NCBI GenBank assembly: GCA_004000035.1
Contig: RJAE01000018.1
Coordinates: forward strand, 1 to 53,759
Direction: 5' to 3'
Origin: Arthrobacter sulfonylureivorans
GTDB taxonomy: Bacteria; Actinomycetota; Actinomycetes; Actinomycetales; Micrococcaceae
DNA length: 53,759 bases
Numbering within the stretch: position 1 is the first letter of the stretch; each line of letters starts with the position of its first letter. This document shows positions 24,777 to 32,618 of this stretch, in pieces. The notes under the pieces were generated by a model. The model was not told the DNA's origin and made no database searches. It worked only from the letters and a program-made list of their open reading frames with translations. Both the position numbers and the translations under genes were made by a program.

Positions 24777-26051
24777 ATGACTGAAACCCTTGACCGCGCA
24801 ACCACTTCCTTCCACGCGACACCAGCCTTCGAAGCGGCGGCCGCCAAGTACCGTCCTGTCTTCCAGCGCATCGCCGCGGGAGCGCTGGACCGCGAACTGG
24901 CCCGCGAGCTGCCGTTTGAGCAGATCGGCTGGCTGAAGGACGCCGGCTTTGGCGCCGCCCGGATCCCCGCCGAGCTCGGCGGCGACGGGCTGGACTGGGA
25001 GGAGTTCACCGAACTGCTGATCGAGCTGGCCGCCGCGGACAGCAACATTCCGCAGGCGCTGCGCTCGCACATAGCGCTGGTGGAGGAGAACCTGTACCAG
25101 CACGGCCGCAGCGGGGACCGCAGCAGTTGGCTGCAGCGCTTCGCCTCCGGCCAGCTGGCCGGCAACGCGTGGACCGAACCGGGTGCCGGCGGAACCGCCA
25201 CGGTGCTCTCCGAATCCGGCGGCAAGCTGGTGCTGAACGGGCGTAAGTTCTACACCACGGGCACCATCTTCGCCGACTGGATCGATGTCACCGCGAAGCG
25301 GCCCGACGGCTCGGATGTCTCGGTGATCATCTCCACCAAGACAACCGGCGTGGAAACCTATGACGACTGGGACGGCTTCGGCCAGCGGCTGACCGGCAGC
25401 GGCACCACGGTGTTTACCGACGCCGAGGTGGACCCGGCGAATGTGTCAGCGTTCGCCGACCGCTTCCCGTACCAGACGGCGCTCTACCAGCACATCCTGC
25501 TGGTGGCCCTGGCCGGCATCGCGCAGGCGGTCACCACCGACGCCGCCACGAACGTCCGGGAGCGCAAGCGGGTGTTCGGCCACGGCAACGCGCCGCTGGT
25601 CCGGCACGACGCGCAGATCCTGCAGGTGGTCGGCCACATTAGTGCCAAGGCCTACGCCGCCAGGGCAACCACGCTGAGCGTGGCGCGCAGCCTGGATCGG
25701 GTGTTCGCCTCCCGGCAGGAAGGCGCCGACGCCGAGAAGGCGGCCAACATCGCCGTCGAACTGGAATCCGGCCGGGCCCAGATTGTGCTCAGCACACTGG
25801 TGCCGGAGGCAGCCGGCGAGCTGTTCAACACCCTCGGCGCCTCCTCCACCAGCACCGGCAAGTCGCTGGACCGGCATTGGCGCAATGCCCGCACGGTCGC
25901 CACGCACAACCCGTTCATCTACAAGTCCCGGATCGTGGGCGATTGGGAAGTCAACGCCACCGAACCCCCGTTCGTCTGGACGATCGGCGAGGCCAACGCC
26001 GACGCCGCGCGCCAGCCACACAGCCCCGCCGCCCGTTCCGCGGCCGTCTAA
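24777..26051 (+). CDS. DszC/SfnB-like flavin-dependent monooxygenase, second copy
   Basis: A 424-residue protein of the same fold and branch as the gene before it, but only distantly similar (FGAARIPAELGGDGLDWEEF; GNAWTEPGAGG; GFGQRLTGSGTTVF; DRHWRNARTVATHNPFIYK). The HWRNARTVATHNP ending is typical of sulfur-acquisition oxidoreductases. AGGAG precedes ATG 24777 by eight bases. A 177-bp spacer separates it from the first copy; the permease follows 14 bp later. Two enzymes of one type suggest sequential oxidation or two substrates. A flavin reductase, which these enzymes need, is not in the window. Confidence 0.82.
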   Translation: MTETLDRATTSFHATPAFEAAAAKYRPVFQRIAAGALDRELARELPFEQIGWLKDAGFGAARIPAELGGDGLDWEEFTELLIELAAADSNIPQALRSHIALVEENLYQHGRSGDRSSWLQRFASGQLAGNAWTEPGAGGTATVLSESGGKLVLNGRKFYTTGTIFADWIDVTAKRPDGSDVSVIISTKTTGVETYDDWDGFGQRLTGSGTTVFTDAEVDPANVSAFADRFPYQTALYQHILLVALAGIAQAVTTDAATNVRERKRVFGHGNAPLVRHDAQILQVVGHISAKAYAARATTLSVARSLDRVFASRQEGADAEKAANIAVELESGRAQIVLSTLVPEAAGELFNTLGASSTSTGKSLDRHWRNARTVATHNPFIYKSRIVGDWEVNATEPPFVWTIGEANADAARQPHSPAARSAAV

Positions 26052-26065
26052 GAAGAAGGCCAGCC

Positions 26066-27535
26066 ATGTCTGTTTCCAACCCCCAAACCCTCGCGGCCCC
26101 GCTAGCCGGCTCCGCGGCCGCGCCCGACGCAGGAACCGCGCCGCGGCTCTCCGGCCGGCTCGGCGTGGCCAGCATCGTGCTGATCGTGGTCGCCGCCGCT
26201 TCGCCGCTGGGTGTCATCGGCGGAACGGTTCCGCTGGCCATCGCCAGCGGCAACGGCGCCGGTCTCCCGTTCATCTACCTGCTGGCCACCGCAATCCTGC
26301 TGTTGTTCGCCGTCGGCTTCACCACCATGACGCCGCACGTGCCCTCGGCCGGCGCGTTCTACAGCTACGTGGACAAGGGCCTGGGCCGCCGCGCCGGACT
26401 GGGCGCGGCCTTCGTTGCCTTGCTCTCCTACCTCGCGCTGGAAGCCGGTGTTTACGGGCTCTTCGCCCCGGCCGTCGACGAGGTGGTCCGCGCCTACGGT
26501 GGTCCCGCGCTGCCCTGGTGGGTGTGGGCGGCCGCCGCGCTGGTTGCCGTGGCGTGGCTGGGGCACCGCAACATCGAGTTGTCCGGCAAGGTGCTGGCCG
26601 TGCTGCTGGTGGCCGAGGTGCTGATTGTGCTGGTCCTGGATGCGGCCATCGTCTTTGGCGGCGGCGGGTCCGAGGGCCTCTCCGCCGGGTTGATCACCCC
26701 GTCCACCGTGCTTTCCGGGGCGCCCGGGATCGCGCTGCTGTTCGCCATCCTGAGTTTCATCGGCTTCGAAGCCACCGCCGTTTTCCGGGACGAGGCCAGG
26801 GATCCGGACAAGACGATCCCGCGCGCCACCTACGTGGCCCTCTTAGTGGTGGGCGGTTTCTATGCGCTCTCCAGCTGGCTGCTGATCAGCGTCTGGGGTG
26901 ACAACGGGATTGTGCAGAAGGCCACGGACGCACCCGGGACCCTGCTGTCCGAGACCACCGCGCTCTACCTGGGCACGGCCGGCAGCCACATTGTCCAGGT
27001 CCTGCTCGCCAGCAGCCTGTTCGCGTGCATCCTGTCCTTCCACAACATCAGCTCCCGCTATTTCTTCCAGCTGTCGAGGAAGGGCATCTTCCCGCCCAAG
27101 CTGGCCAGCACCCACGCGAAGCACCGCTCTCCGCACCGGGCCTCGGGAGCGGCCACGGCCGTGGTGGCCCTGTTCCTGCTGGTCGCGGTGGTGGCCGGGT
27201 GGGATCCGATCGTGCAGTTCTACACCTGGTTCGCCGGCTTCTCCTCGCTGGGCGTGGTGGTGCTGATGACGCTCACCAGCGTCGCCGTGCTGGTCTTCTT
27301 CCGCCGGCAGGGAGCACCGGCCCGCAGCTGGAAGCGCTCCCTTGCACCCGCTCTTGGACTGCTGGGGCTGCTGGGGATCCTGGGCCTGATCCTGCAGAAC
27401 CTCCCGACCCTGGTCGGCAACAGTGTGCCGCTGGCGATCGCCGTCGTCGTGCTGATTTTGGCCTGCTTTGGCGCCGGAGCAGTGGTGGCATCCAAGCGGC
27501 CGAAGGCCGCAGCCGGCGCCGCACCGACGTCGTAA
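26066..27535 (+). CDS. APC-family amino-acid permease
   Basis: A 489-residue membrane protein with about 12 hydrophobic spans and the APC-superfamily motifs (ASPLGVIGGTVPLAIASGNG in span 1; SFIGFEATAVFRDEARDPDKT near span 6). It is likely a proton- or sodium-coupled importer of an amino acid. Lying 14 bp after a DszC/SfnB-like gene and under the same SAM-IV leader, it may bring in a sulfur-containing or S-substituted amino acid that the monooxygenases attack. This is inference. A hairpin terminator follows. Confidence 0.87.
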   Translation: MSVSNPQTLAAPLAGSAAAPDAGTAPRLSGRLGVASIVLIVVAAASPLGVIGGTVPLAIASGNGAGLPFIYLLATAILLLFAVGFTTMTPHVPSAGAFYSYVDKGLGRRAGLGAAFVALLSYLALEAGVYGLFAPAVDEVVRAYGGPALPWWVWAAAALVAVAWLGHRNIELSGKVLAVLLVAEVLIVLVLDAAIVFGGGGSEGLSAGLITPSTVLSGAPGIALLFAILSFIGFEATAVFRDEARDPDKTIPRATYVALLVVGGFYALSSWLLISVWGDNGIVQKATDAPGTLLSETTALYLGTAGSHIVQVLLASSLFACILSFHNISSRYFFQLSRKGIFPPKLASTHAKHRSPHRASGAATAVVALFLLVAVVAGWDPIVQFYTWFAGFSSLGVVVLMTLTSVAVLVFFRRQGAPARSWKRSLAPALGLLGLLGILGLILQNLPTLVGNSVPLAIAVVVLILACFGAGAVVASKRPKAAAGAAPTS

Positions 27536-27542
27536 TTTCTTA

Positions 27543-27559
27543 CCCCGCGTGACGCGGGG
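27543..27559 (+). terminator. Terminator hairpin after the permease
   Basis: A 7-bp stem CCCCGCG/CGCGGGG with a TGA loop is followed by CATTTCCC. It separates the SAM-IV operon from the next SAM-I leader. Confidence 0.65.
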
Positions 27560-27602
27560 CATTTCCCTCCGCGGCGCCTGCGGGTGTCCAATGGAGGGGT
27601 AC

Positions 27603-27690
27603 CCATCCAGAGCGGCCGAGAGACCTGGCTTGTTGACGCCGCAGCAACCCCCTCGATTCGAGGAAGGTGCTACCGCCAGGACCGATGGAG
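27603..27690 (+). ncRNA. SAM-I riboswitch of the DszA-like gene
   Basis: CCATC, GAGCGGCCGAGAGACCTGG, TTGACGCCGCAGCAACC, a short CCTCG/CGAGG arm, GGTGCTACCGCCAGG and GATGG make a compact S-box aptamer. The arm that is enlarged before ssuB is short here, so this copy is the standard form. Confidence 0.92.
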
Positions 27691-27729
27691 AAGCTCGATC
27701 TCTCGTTGGTTCCTCTAGGGCCACTGCAT

Positions 27730-27758
27730 GCCCGCCGGGGATCGGCGCGGGCTCTTCT
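27730..27758 (+). terminator. Likely attenuator of the SAM-I leader
   Basis: GCCCGC (27730-27735) pairs with GCGGGC (27747-27752) and is followed by TCTTCT, 40 bases after the aptamer. It could act as the SAM-dependent terminator. Confidence 0.5.
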
Positions 27759-27778
27759 CATCAGTAAAGGAGCCTGAC

Positions 27779-29182
27779 ATGACCGTAAAAGACCCGCAGC
27801 GCCACGTCCGCCTCAACGCGTTCGACATGAACTGCGTTGTCCACCAGTCCCCGGGGCTGTGGCGTCATCCGCAGGACCAGGCGGACCGCTACAACGATCT
27901 GGAGTACTGGACGCACCTGGCCCAGGTGCTGGAGAAGGGCAAGTTCGACAGCCTTTTCATCGCCGACGTGCTGGGCACCTACGACGTGTTCGGCAGCACG
28001 AACGAAATCCCGCTGTCCGCCGGCGCGCAGGTGCCGGTGAACGACCCGATCCTGCTGGTGTCCGCGATGGCCGCCGTGACCAAGAACCTGGGCTTCGGGA
28101 TCACCGCCGGCACGGCCTATGAGCACCCGTACCCGTTCGCCCGCCGGCTGGCCACGCTGGACCACCTCACCAAGGGCCGCGTGGGCTGGAACGTGGTGAC
28201 CGGCTACCTGCCCTCCGCCGCGCGGAACATGGGCCAGGAAGACCAGCTGGAACACGACGAGCGTTACAACCACGCGGACGAATACCTCGAGGTGGTCTAC
28301 AAGCTGCTGGAGGGCTCGTGGGAGGACGACGCCGTGGTCAAGGACCGCGAATCCGGCGTGTACACCGATCCGAGCAAGGTGCACGAAATCCGGCACGAGG
28401 GCCAGCACTTCAAGGTCCCCGGCATCGCCATCACCGAGCCCAGCCCGCAGCGCACCCCGGTGATCTTCCAGGCCGGCGCCTCGGCCCGCGGCATGCGCTT
28501 CGCCGCCGAGAACGCCGAGGCCGTCTTCGTGAGCTCCCCGACCAAGGAGATCCTCACCGCCACCGTGGCCAAGATCCGCGACGCCGCCGAGGCTGCCGGC
28601 CGGGGCCGCTACGACATCCGGATCTACGCCATGCAGACGGTCATCACGGCAGCCACCACCGAGGAAGCGCAGGCCAAGTACCGGGACTACGCCTCCTACA
28701 CGGACATCAACGGCTCGCTGGCGCTGCTCTCCGGCTGGACCGGCATCGACATGTCCCAGTTCGACCTGGACGACGTGATCGGCGAAGACGTGAAGTCCAA
28801 CGCCATCCAGTCCTCGGTGGAGAACTTCAAGAAGGCCTCCGGCGACGCGGACAAGCCGTGGACCATCCGCCAGATGGCGCAGTGGATCGGCGTCGGCGGC
28901 TTCGGCCCGGTCACCGTCGGCTCCGGCGCCGAGGTGGCGGACAAGCTGATCGAATGGGTGGACGACACCGACGTGGACGGCTTCAACCTGGCCTACGCCA
29001 TCACCCCCGGCACGTTCGAGGACGTCGTGGAGTTCGTGGTGCCCCAGCTGCAGGCCCGCGGTTCCTACCCCACGGACTACGAGCCGGGCACGCTGCGCAA
29101 CAAGCTCTTTGGCCGCGGCGACAAGCTGCCGGAGAACCACAAGGCTGCCGGCTTCCGGCTGCACAACTCCTTGGTCCGCTGA
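27779..29182 (+). CDS. NtaA/DszA-family FMN-dependent monooxygenase
   Basis: A 467-residue bacterial-luciferase-like monooxygenase of the NtaA/SnaA/SoxA/DszA branch. Typical segments are LNAFDMNCVVHQSPGLWRHP, FDSLFIADVLGTYDVF, TKGRVGWNVVTGYLPSAARN and PVIFQAGASARGMRFAAENA. It uses FMNH2 and O2 to cleave C-S or C-N bonds; DszA acts on a sulfone, while relatives act on S-substituted cysteines or chelating amines. GGAG is seven bases before ATG 27779. It has its own SAM-I riboswitch and follows the two DszC/SfnB-like genes, so a role in releasing sulfur is likely. Confidence 0.88.
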   Translation: MTVKDPQRHVRLNAFDMNCVVHQSPGLWRHPQDQADRYNDLEYWTHLAQVLEKGKFDSLFIADVLGTYDVFGSTNEIPLSAGAQVPVNDPILLVSAMAAVTKNLGFGITAGTAYEHPYPFARRLATLDHLTKGRVGWNVVTGYLPSAARNMGQEDQLEHDERYNHADEYLEVVYKLLEGSWEDDAVVKDRESGVYTDPSKVHEIRHEGQHFKVPGIAITEPSPQRTPVIFQAGASARGMRFAAENAEAVFVSSPTKEILTATVAKIRDAAEAAGRGRYDIRIYAMQTVITAATTEEAQAKYRDYASYTDINGSLALLSGWTGIDMSQFDLDDVIGEDVKSNAIQSSVENFKKASGDADKPWTIRQMAQWIGVGGFGPVTVGSGAEVADKLIEWVDDTDVDGFNLAYAITPGTFEDVVEFVVPQLQARGSYPTDYEPGTLRNKLFGRGDKLPENHKAAGFRLHNSLVR

Positions 29183-29231
29183 CCTCGGCCGGTTGCTGAT
29201 AGCCGCTGAACCGCGGTCACCAGCTGAACCA

Positions 29232-29277
29232 CGACGGCGGTGCGCCGCCCCTTATCGGGGGCAGCGCACCGCCGTCG
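29232..29277. terminator. Bidirectional terminator
   Basis: A 14-bp stem (29232-29245 with 29264-29277) separates the DszA-like gene from the convergent DUF1206 gene. Confidence 0.8.
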
Positions 29278-29288
29278 GGCTTTCAGCC

Positions 29289-30128
29289 TTACATCTTCGC
29301 GTAGCGCGCCCGGGCACCCAGATAGAGCCCGTAGCAAATCAGGCCGACGGCCACCACCGCCAAGGCGGCAGGCCCGAGCGGCTGCTCGCGCAGCGCCTTG
29401 AGCGCACCATCCAGGCCCTTCACGTCCTGCGGGTCGTTCTGCACGGCGGCGACCGCCAACAGCAGCCCGAGCACAAACAAGGCCAGTCCCTTGCCGACAA
29501 AGCCGACGATGCCCACCCAGGTCACGGCGGTGCGGACTCCGCCGGCGGGCAGCGGTTTGAGGTCGGCGAAGAAGTTCCGGAACAAGCCCTTGATCACGTA
29601 GTAAATTCCGGCTCCGATGATCACCGCGCCGATCAGGAAGAGCACCACGGCGCCGCCCGGCCACTGCATCAGCTTGGTACTGGCATCCTGCGATTTCTCG
29701 CTGCTGTTGCTGCCGGAGCCCAGGGCAAAGCTGCCGAAGGTCACCGCTATGGCGCCGTACACGATGGCCAGGCCCACGGCCTTGGCACGGTAGCCCCACT
29801 TTTTCTTCTGCTCCAGGTTGCGGCCGCCGAATACCGCGTCGCTGACCTGCCACAGGGCCAGGGCCGCGGCACCCAGCATGCCCGCCCAGAGCAGGAACAG
29901 CCCGCCCGGGTTCTGCGCCAGACTGGAGGCTGCTCCCGACTGGTCCGCCTCGCCGCCTCCGCCGAAGGCCAGTCGCAGCGCGATCGCGCCGATCAGCACG
30001 TGCAGCAGCCCGCTGGCCGCATACCCGGTGCGTGCCACCCACTCAAAAGTCTTGGAGTCGGCGGCCTCCTCGGTCTTGTCCACAGCCTTGCCGGCCGCCC
30101 GCTTGGCCTCCCTGCCGGTGTCTGCCAT
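29289..30128 (-). CDS. DUF1206 membrane protein
   Basis: A 279-residue integral membrane protein built of three DUF1206 units of two spans each (units start near WVARTGYAASGLLHVLIGAI, WGYRAKAVGLAIVYGAIAV and AVTWVGIVGFVGKGLALFVL). Each unit has the R/K-x-G-Y or G-x-x-G helix start typical of the family. No function is known. GAGGAG lies six bases before ATG 30128. It is monocistronic. Confidence 0.88.
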   Translation of the reverse strand: MADTGREAKRAAGKAVDKTEEAADSKTFEWVARTGYAASGLLHVLIGAIALRLAFGGGGEADQSGAASSLAQNPGGLFLLWAGMLGAAALALWQVSDAVFGGRNLEQKKKWGYRAKAVGLAIVYGAIAVTFGSFALGSGSNSSEKSQDASTKLMQWPGGAVVLFLIGAVIIGAGIYYVIKGLFRNFFADLKPLPAGGVRTAVTWVGIVGFVGKGLALFVLGLLLAVAAVQNDPQDVKGLDGALKALREQPLGPAALAVVAVGLICYGLYLGARARYAKM

Positions 30129-30332
30129 GGCTCTCCTCTCATTGGGCCGGCCGCGCCCGGCACCTCGTGGCGCCCCCTGAGGAGCTGGTGCCGGCGCGCA
30201 AGCACCGCCGTTGTTCCCCGTGAAACATCCGTGAAACCATCCTGCCACCGAAGCCGCCGCCGCGCACCGGGGCGTGGCCAGGCTGACCGTCGCTCCAGCC
30301 CGCGCGGATCCTCGGCCTGGCCTGCGCAGCCC

Positions 30333-30361
30333 GTGACCGGTTGGGCAGGTAGCAGTAGGCT
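30333..30361 (+). promoter_or_regulatory. Leaderless promoter GTGACC-17-TAGGCT
   Basis: GTGACC (30333-30338) and TAGGCT (30356-30361) have a 17-base spacer, and the ATG at 30369 is seven bases after the -10 box. Confidence 0.6.
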
Positions 30362-30368
30362 CGTGCCT

Positions 30369-30773
30369 ATGGACGCCACCGCGCTGCGTGAATTCTGCCT
30401 CTCCCTGCCCGGGACGTTCGAGGACTTCCCGTTCGGCCCGGAGGCATCGGTGTTCAAAGTCCGTGCGCCCGGGCGGACCGCGAAAATGTTCGCGTTGTCG
30501 GACCTGCAGTCGCCGCGGTTGAGCATCAGTCTCAAGTGCGAACCGGTGCTCGCCCAACAGTTGCGCACGGCGCATCCGGAGATCACCGGGGCCTACCACA
30601 TGAACAAAACGCACTGGAACGGGGTGCGCTGCGACGGCGCGCTGCCCGATGACATGCTGCGCGACATGATCGAGGACTCGTACGACCTGGTGGTGGCGTC
30701 GCTGCCGCGCCGGGACCGCGAGTCGCTGGGCTGGATGGGCCTGGCCCGCGGCGACGACGTGCGGCAGGGCTGA
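30369..30773 (+). CDS. MmcQ/YjbR family protein
   Basis: A 134-residue protein of the YjbR/MmcQ fold, a CyaY-like DNA-binding-type domain of unknown cellular role. The family signature GTFEDFPFGPEASVFKV, the SISLKCEP strand and the HMNKTHWNGVRCDGALPDD block are all present. The start is fixed by a leaderless promoter. The next gene starts three bases after its stop, so they form an operon. Confidence 0.88.
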   Translation: MDATALREFCLSLPGTFEDFPFGPEASVFKVRAPGRTAKMFALSDLQSPRLSISLKCEPVLAQQLRTAHPEITGAYHMNKTHWNGVRCDGALPDDMLRDMIEDSYDLVVASLPRRDRESLGWMGLARGDDVRQG

Positions 30774-30776
30774 GCG

Positions 30777-31313
30777 GTGCTGGCCAAGGATCTCAGCGGT
30801 GCCGAGCTGACGTACGACGACGAGGGGCTCACCCGCGTGCGCCGCACGCCGCCGGGATATCGGACCACCGACGTGCGGACCGCGGTCGGCGTCGGGGAGG
30901 ACGCATTCCGCCGGCTGGCCGAGGGCCTGATGGACTGGGAACTGCACCGGCTGGCTGGCCTGCGCGTAGATGCGTCTACGCCCGCGGCCGCGGCAGGCGT
31001 GGACGTGGTACCCGGACTCGGGGTCGGACCGCTGCGGCTGTCGGCGCCCTGCCGCGTGGTGTGGACGGAGCGTAGCCCAACCCGGACGGGGTTTGGCTAC
31101 GGCACGCTGCCGGGACATCCGGAGTCAGGAGAAGAGGGCTTTGTGGCGTTGCTGGAGGAGAACGGGCTGGTGGTCTTCGACCTGTTTGCGTTCAGCCGGC
31201 ACTCCAACTGGTTTTACCGGGTAGGCGGCCCGGTGGCGGAAGCCGCCCAGCGGCTGGTCACGCGGCGGTATGTTGCCGCCGCCAAAGCGCTGGCCGGCGG
31301 CCTGGCCGGATGA
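30777..31313 (+). CDS. DUF1990 family protein
   Basis: A 178-residue DUF1990 protein starting with GTG three bases after the preceding stop. RLAEGLMDWELHRLAG, FGYGTLPGHPESGEEGFVAL and AFSRHSNWFYRVGGP are characteristic. The fold resembles lipid-binding START-like proteins, but no activity is known. Coupled to the MmcQ/YjbR gene. Confidence 0.87.
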   Translation: MLAKDLSGAELTYDDEGLTRVRRTPPGYRTTDVRTAVGVGEDAFRRLAEGLMDWELHRLAGLRVDASTPAAAAGVDVVPGLGVGPLRLSAPCRVVWTERSPTRTGFGYGTLPGHPESGEEGFVALLEENGLVVFDLFAFSRHSNWFYRVGGPVAEAAQRLVTRRYVAAAKALAGGLAG

Positions 31314-31358
31314 TCGCATGACAAGATTGAAGGACACCTAGAGAAAGGCTGAATCCGC

Positions 31359-31679
31359 GTGATTTTCATTGTGGTCAAGTTCAAGGTCAAGAACGAGCAC
31401 GCCGATAACTTCCCGGAGCTGGTCCGCGAGTTTACCGAAGCCACCCGCGCCGAGCCCGGCAATCTGTGGTTCGACTGGTCCCGCAGCGTGGAGGACCCGA
31501 ACGAGTATGTCCTGGTGGAAGCCTTCAAGGATGACGCCGCCGAAGCGCACGTGAAGAGCGAGCACTTCAAGAAGGCCATGCAGGAGCAGCCGCAGTACCT
31601 GCAGGAGACTCCGCGCATCATCAGCCGCCAGATCGAGGGCGAGGGCTGGGACGAGATGGGCGAAATGAGCGTCGCCTAG
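31359..31679 (+). CDS. Putative quinol monooxygenase (ABM fold)
   Basis: A 106-residue ferredoxin-like dimeric alpha/beta protein of the YgiN/ABM family (IFIVVKFKVKNEHADNFPEL; FDWSRSVEDPNEYVLVEAF; HVKSEHFKKAM). Members act as cofactor-free oxygenases on quinols or bind small aromatic ligands. The GTG start at 31359 has GAGAAAGG upstream. Its own strong terminator follows. Confidence 0.87.
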   Translation: MIFIVVKFKVKNEHADNFPELVREFTEATRAEPGNLWFDWSRSVEDPNEYVLVEAFKDDAAEAHVKSEHFKKAMQEQPQYLQETPRIISRQIEGEGWDEMGEMSVA

Positions 31680-31689
31680 CAGTTTTCAG

Positions 31690-31720
31690 CTGGTGGGGCA
31701 GGCAGCGCCTGCCCCACCAG
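31690..31720 (+). terminator. Intrinsic terminator
   Basis: A 14-bp perfect stem (31690-31703 with 31707-31720) with a three-base loop is followed by CGTTTAAA. Confidence 0.88.
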
Positions 31721-31756
31721 CGTTTAAACAGGCCGCCCCAGCGACGCGTACCGCGG

Positions 31757-31762
31757 TAGGGT
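31757..31762 (+). promoter_or_regulatory. -10 box TAGGGT of a leaderless promoter
   Basis: TAGGGT is seven bases before the ATG at 31770 of the frameshifted phosphotransferase. Confidence 0.55.
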
Positions 31763-31769
31763 ATGGCCC

Positions 31770-32572
31770 ATGAACGACGGCGAGGTGCTGGCTGGCGGTG
31801 TCGCCAACGCCGGGTCGATCATCAGAATTGGCGATGAGGTTCGCCGCCCCGCCTCGGCCCAGACGGAACTGGTTTTTAGCCTGCTTGAACATGTCAGGTC
31901 CAAGGGCTTCACTGGAGTTCCGGAGCCCTGGGACGTGATGCACAAGGCAGGGAGCGGCTGCGCTTCATTCCGGGAGAGGTGGCCATTCCACCGTTTCCTC
32001 GGTGGTCGCTTTCCCCCGGCCTGCTGGCGTCGGTCGCACGCCTGTTGCGCGCATTCCATGACGCCGTTGCCGACTTCGTTCCACCTGCGAACGCCAGATG
32101 GAACACCGAGCTGGCACATCCCGCGGGCGGGCAGATCATCGGGCACAACGATGTGTGTGTGGAGAACGTCATTGTGCGCGGGGGACGAGCAGCCGCGCTG
32201 ATCGACTTTGAATTCGCCGCCCCGACCCACCCGCTGCACGATCTCGCGGTCCTGGCGCGGCACTGGGTCCCCCTTGAAACCCCAGAGGACGCGGCGCGCG
32301 ACGGCCGCTCGGGCCTTGACGTTGCCGCCCGGTTTCGGATCGTGGCGGACGCCTACGGGATTCCCTTCGGCGCGAAGCGCGAAGAGTTCTTGGATCACGT
32401 CGTCGCGGGTATCCACCGTTCCGGTCCCTTCGTTCTGGCTCGCATCGCGCGCGGAGAGCAAGCCTTCATCGACATGTGGGAACGCAGCGGTGGACATGAT
32501 CGGATTGCACGGCGCATAGCCTGGATCGACTCGATCCGATCCGAGCTGTCCATGGCGCTCAACACCGCCTAG
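31770..32572 (+). pseudogene. Aminoglycoside-phosphotransferase-family gene with a frameshift
   Basis: The first part (31770 to about 31928) encodes GGVANAGSIIRIGDEVRRPA, then LEHVRSKGFTGVPEP, the start of an APH-type kinase. The rest continues in another frame as GRERLRFIPGEVAIPPFP, then the catalytic loop GHNDVCVENVIV and the metal-binding ALIDFEFAAPTHPLHDLA. The two join if one C is restored in the CCC run at 31926-31928, giving PEPLGRDAQGRERL. The restored protein is about 267 residues. All catalytic motifs are intact, so the event is recent, or is an assembly error. The promoter is leaderless. Confidence 0.8.
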
Positions 32573-32618
32573 AACCTGCCGTCGGCTGCCCGGCCCGGTC
32601 CACATCCGCCGCCGTTAG

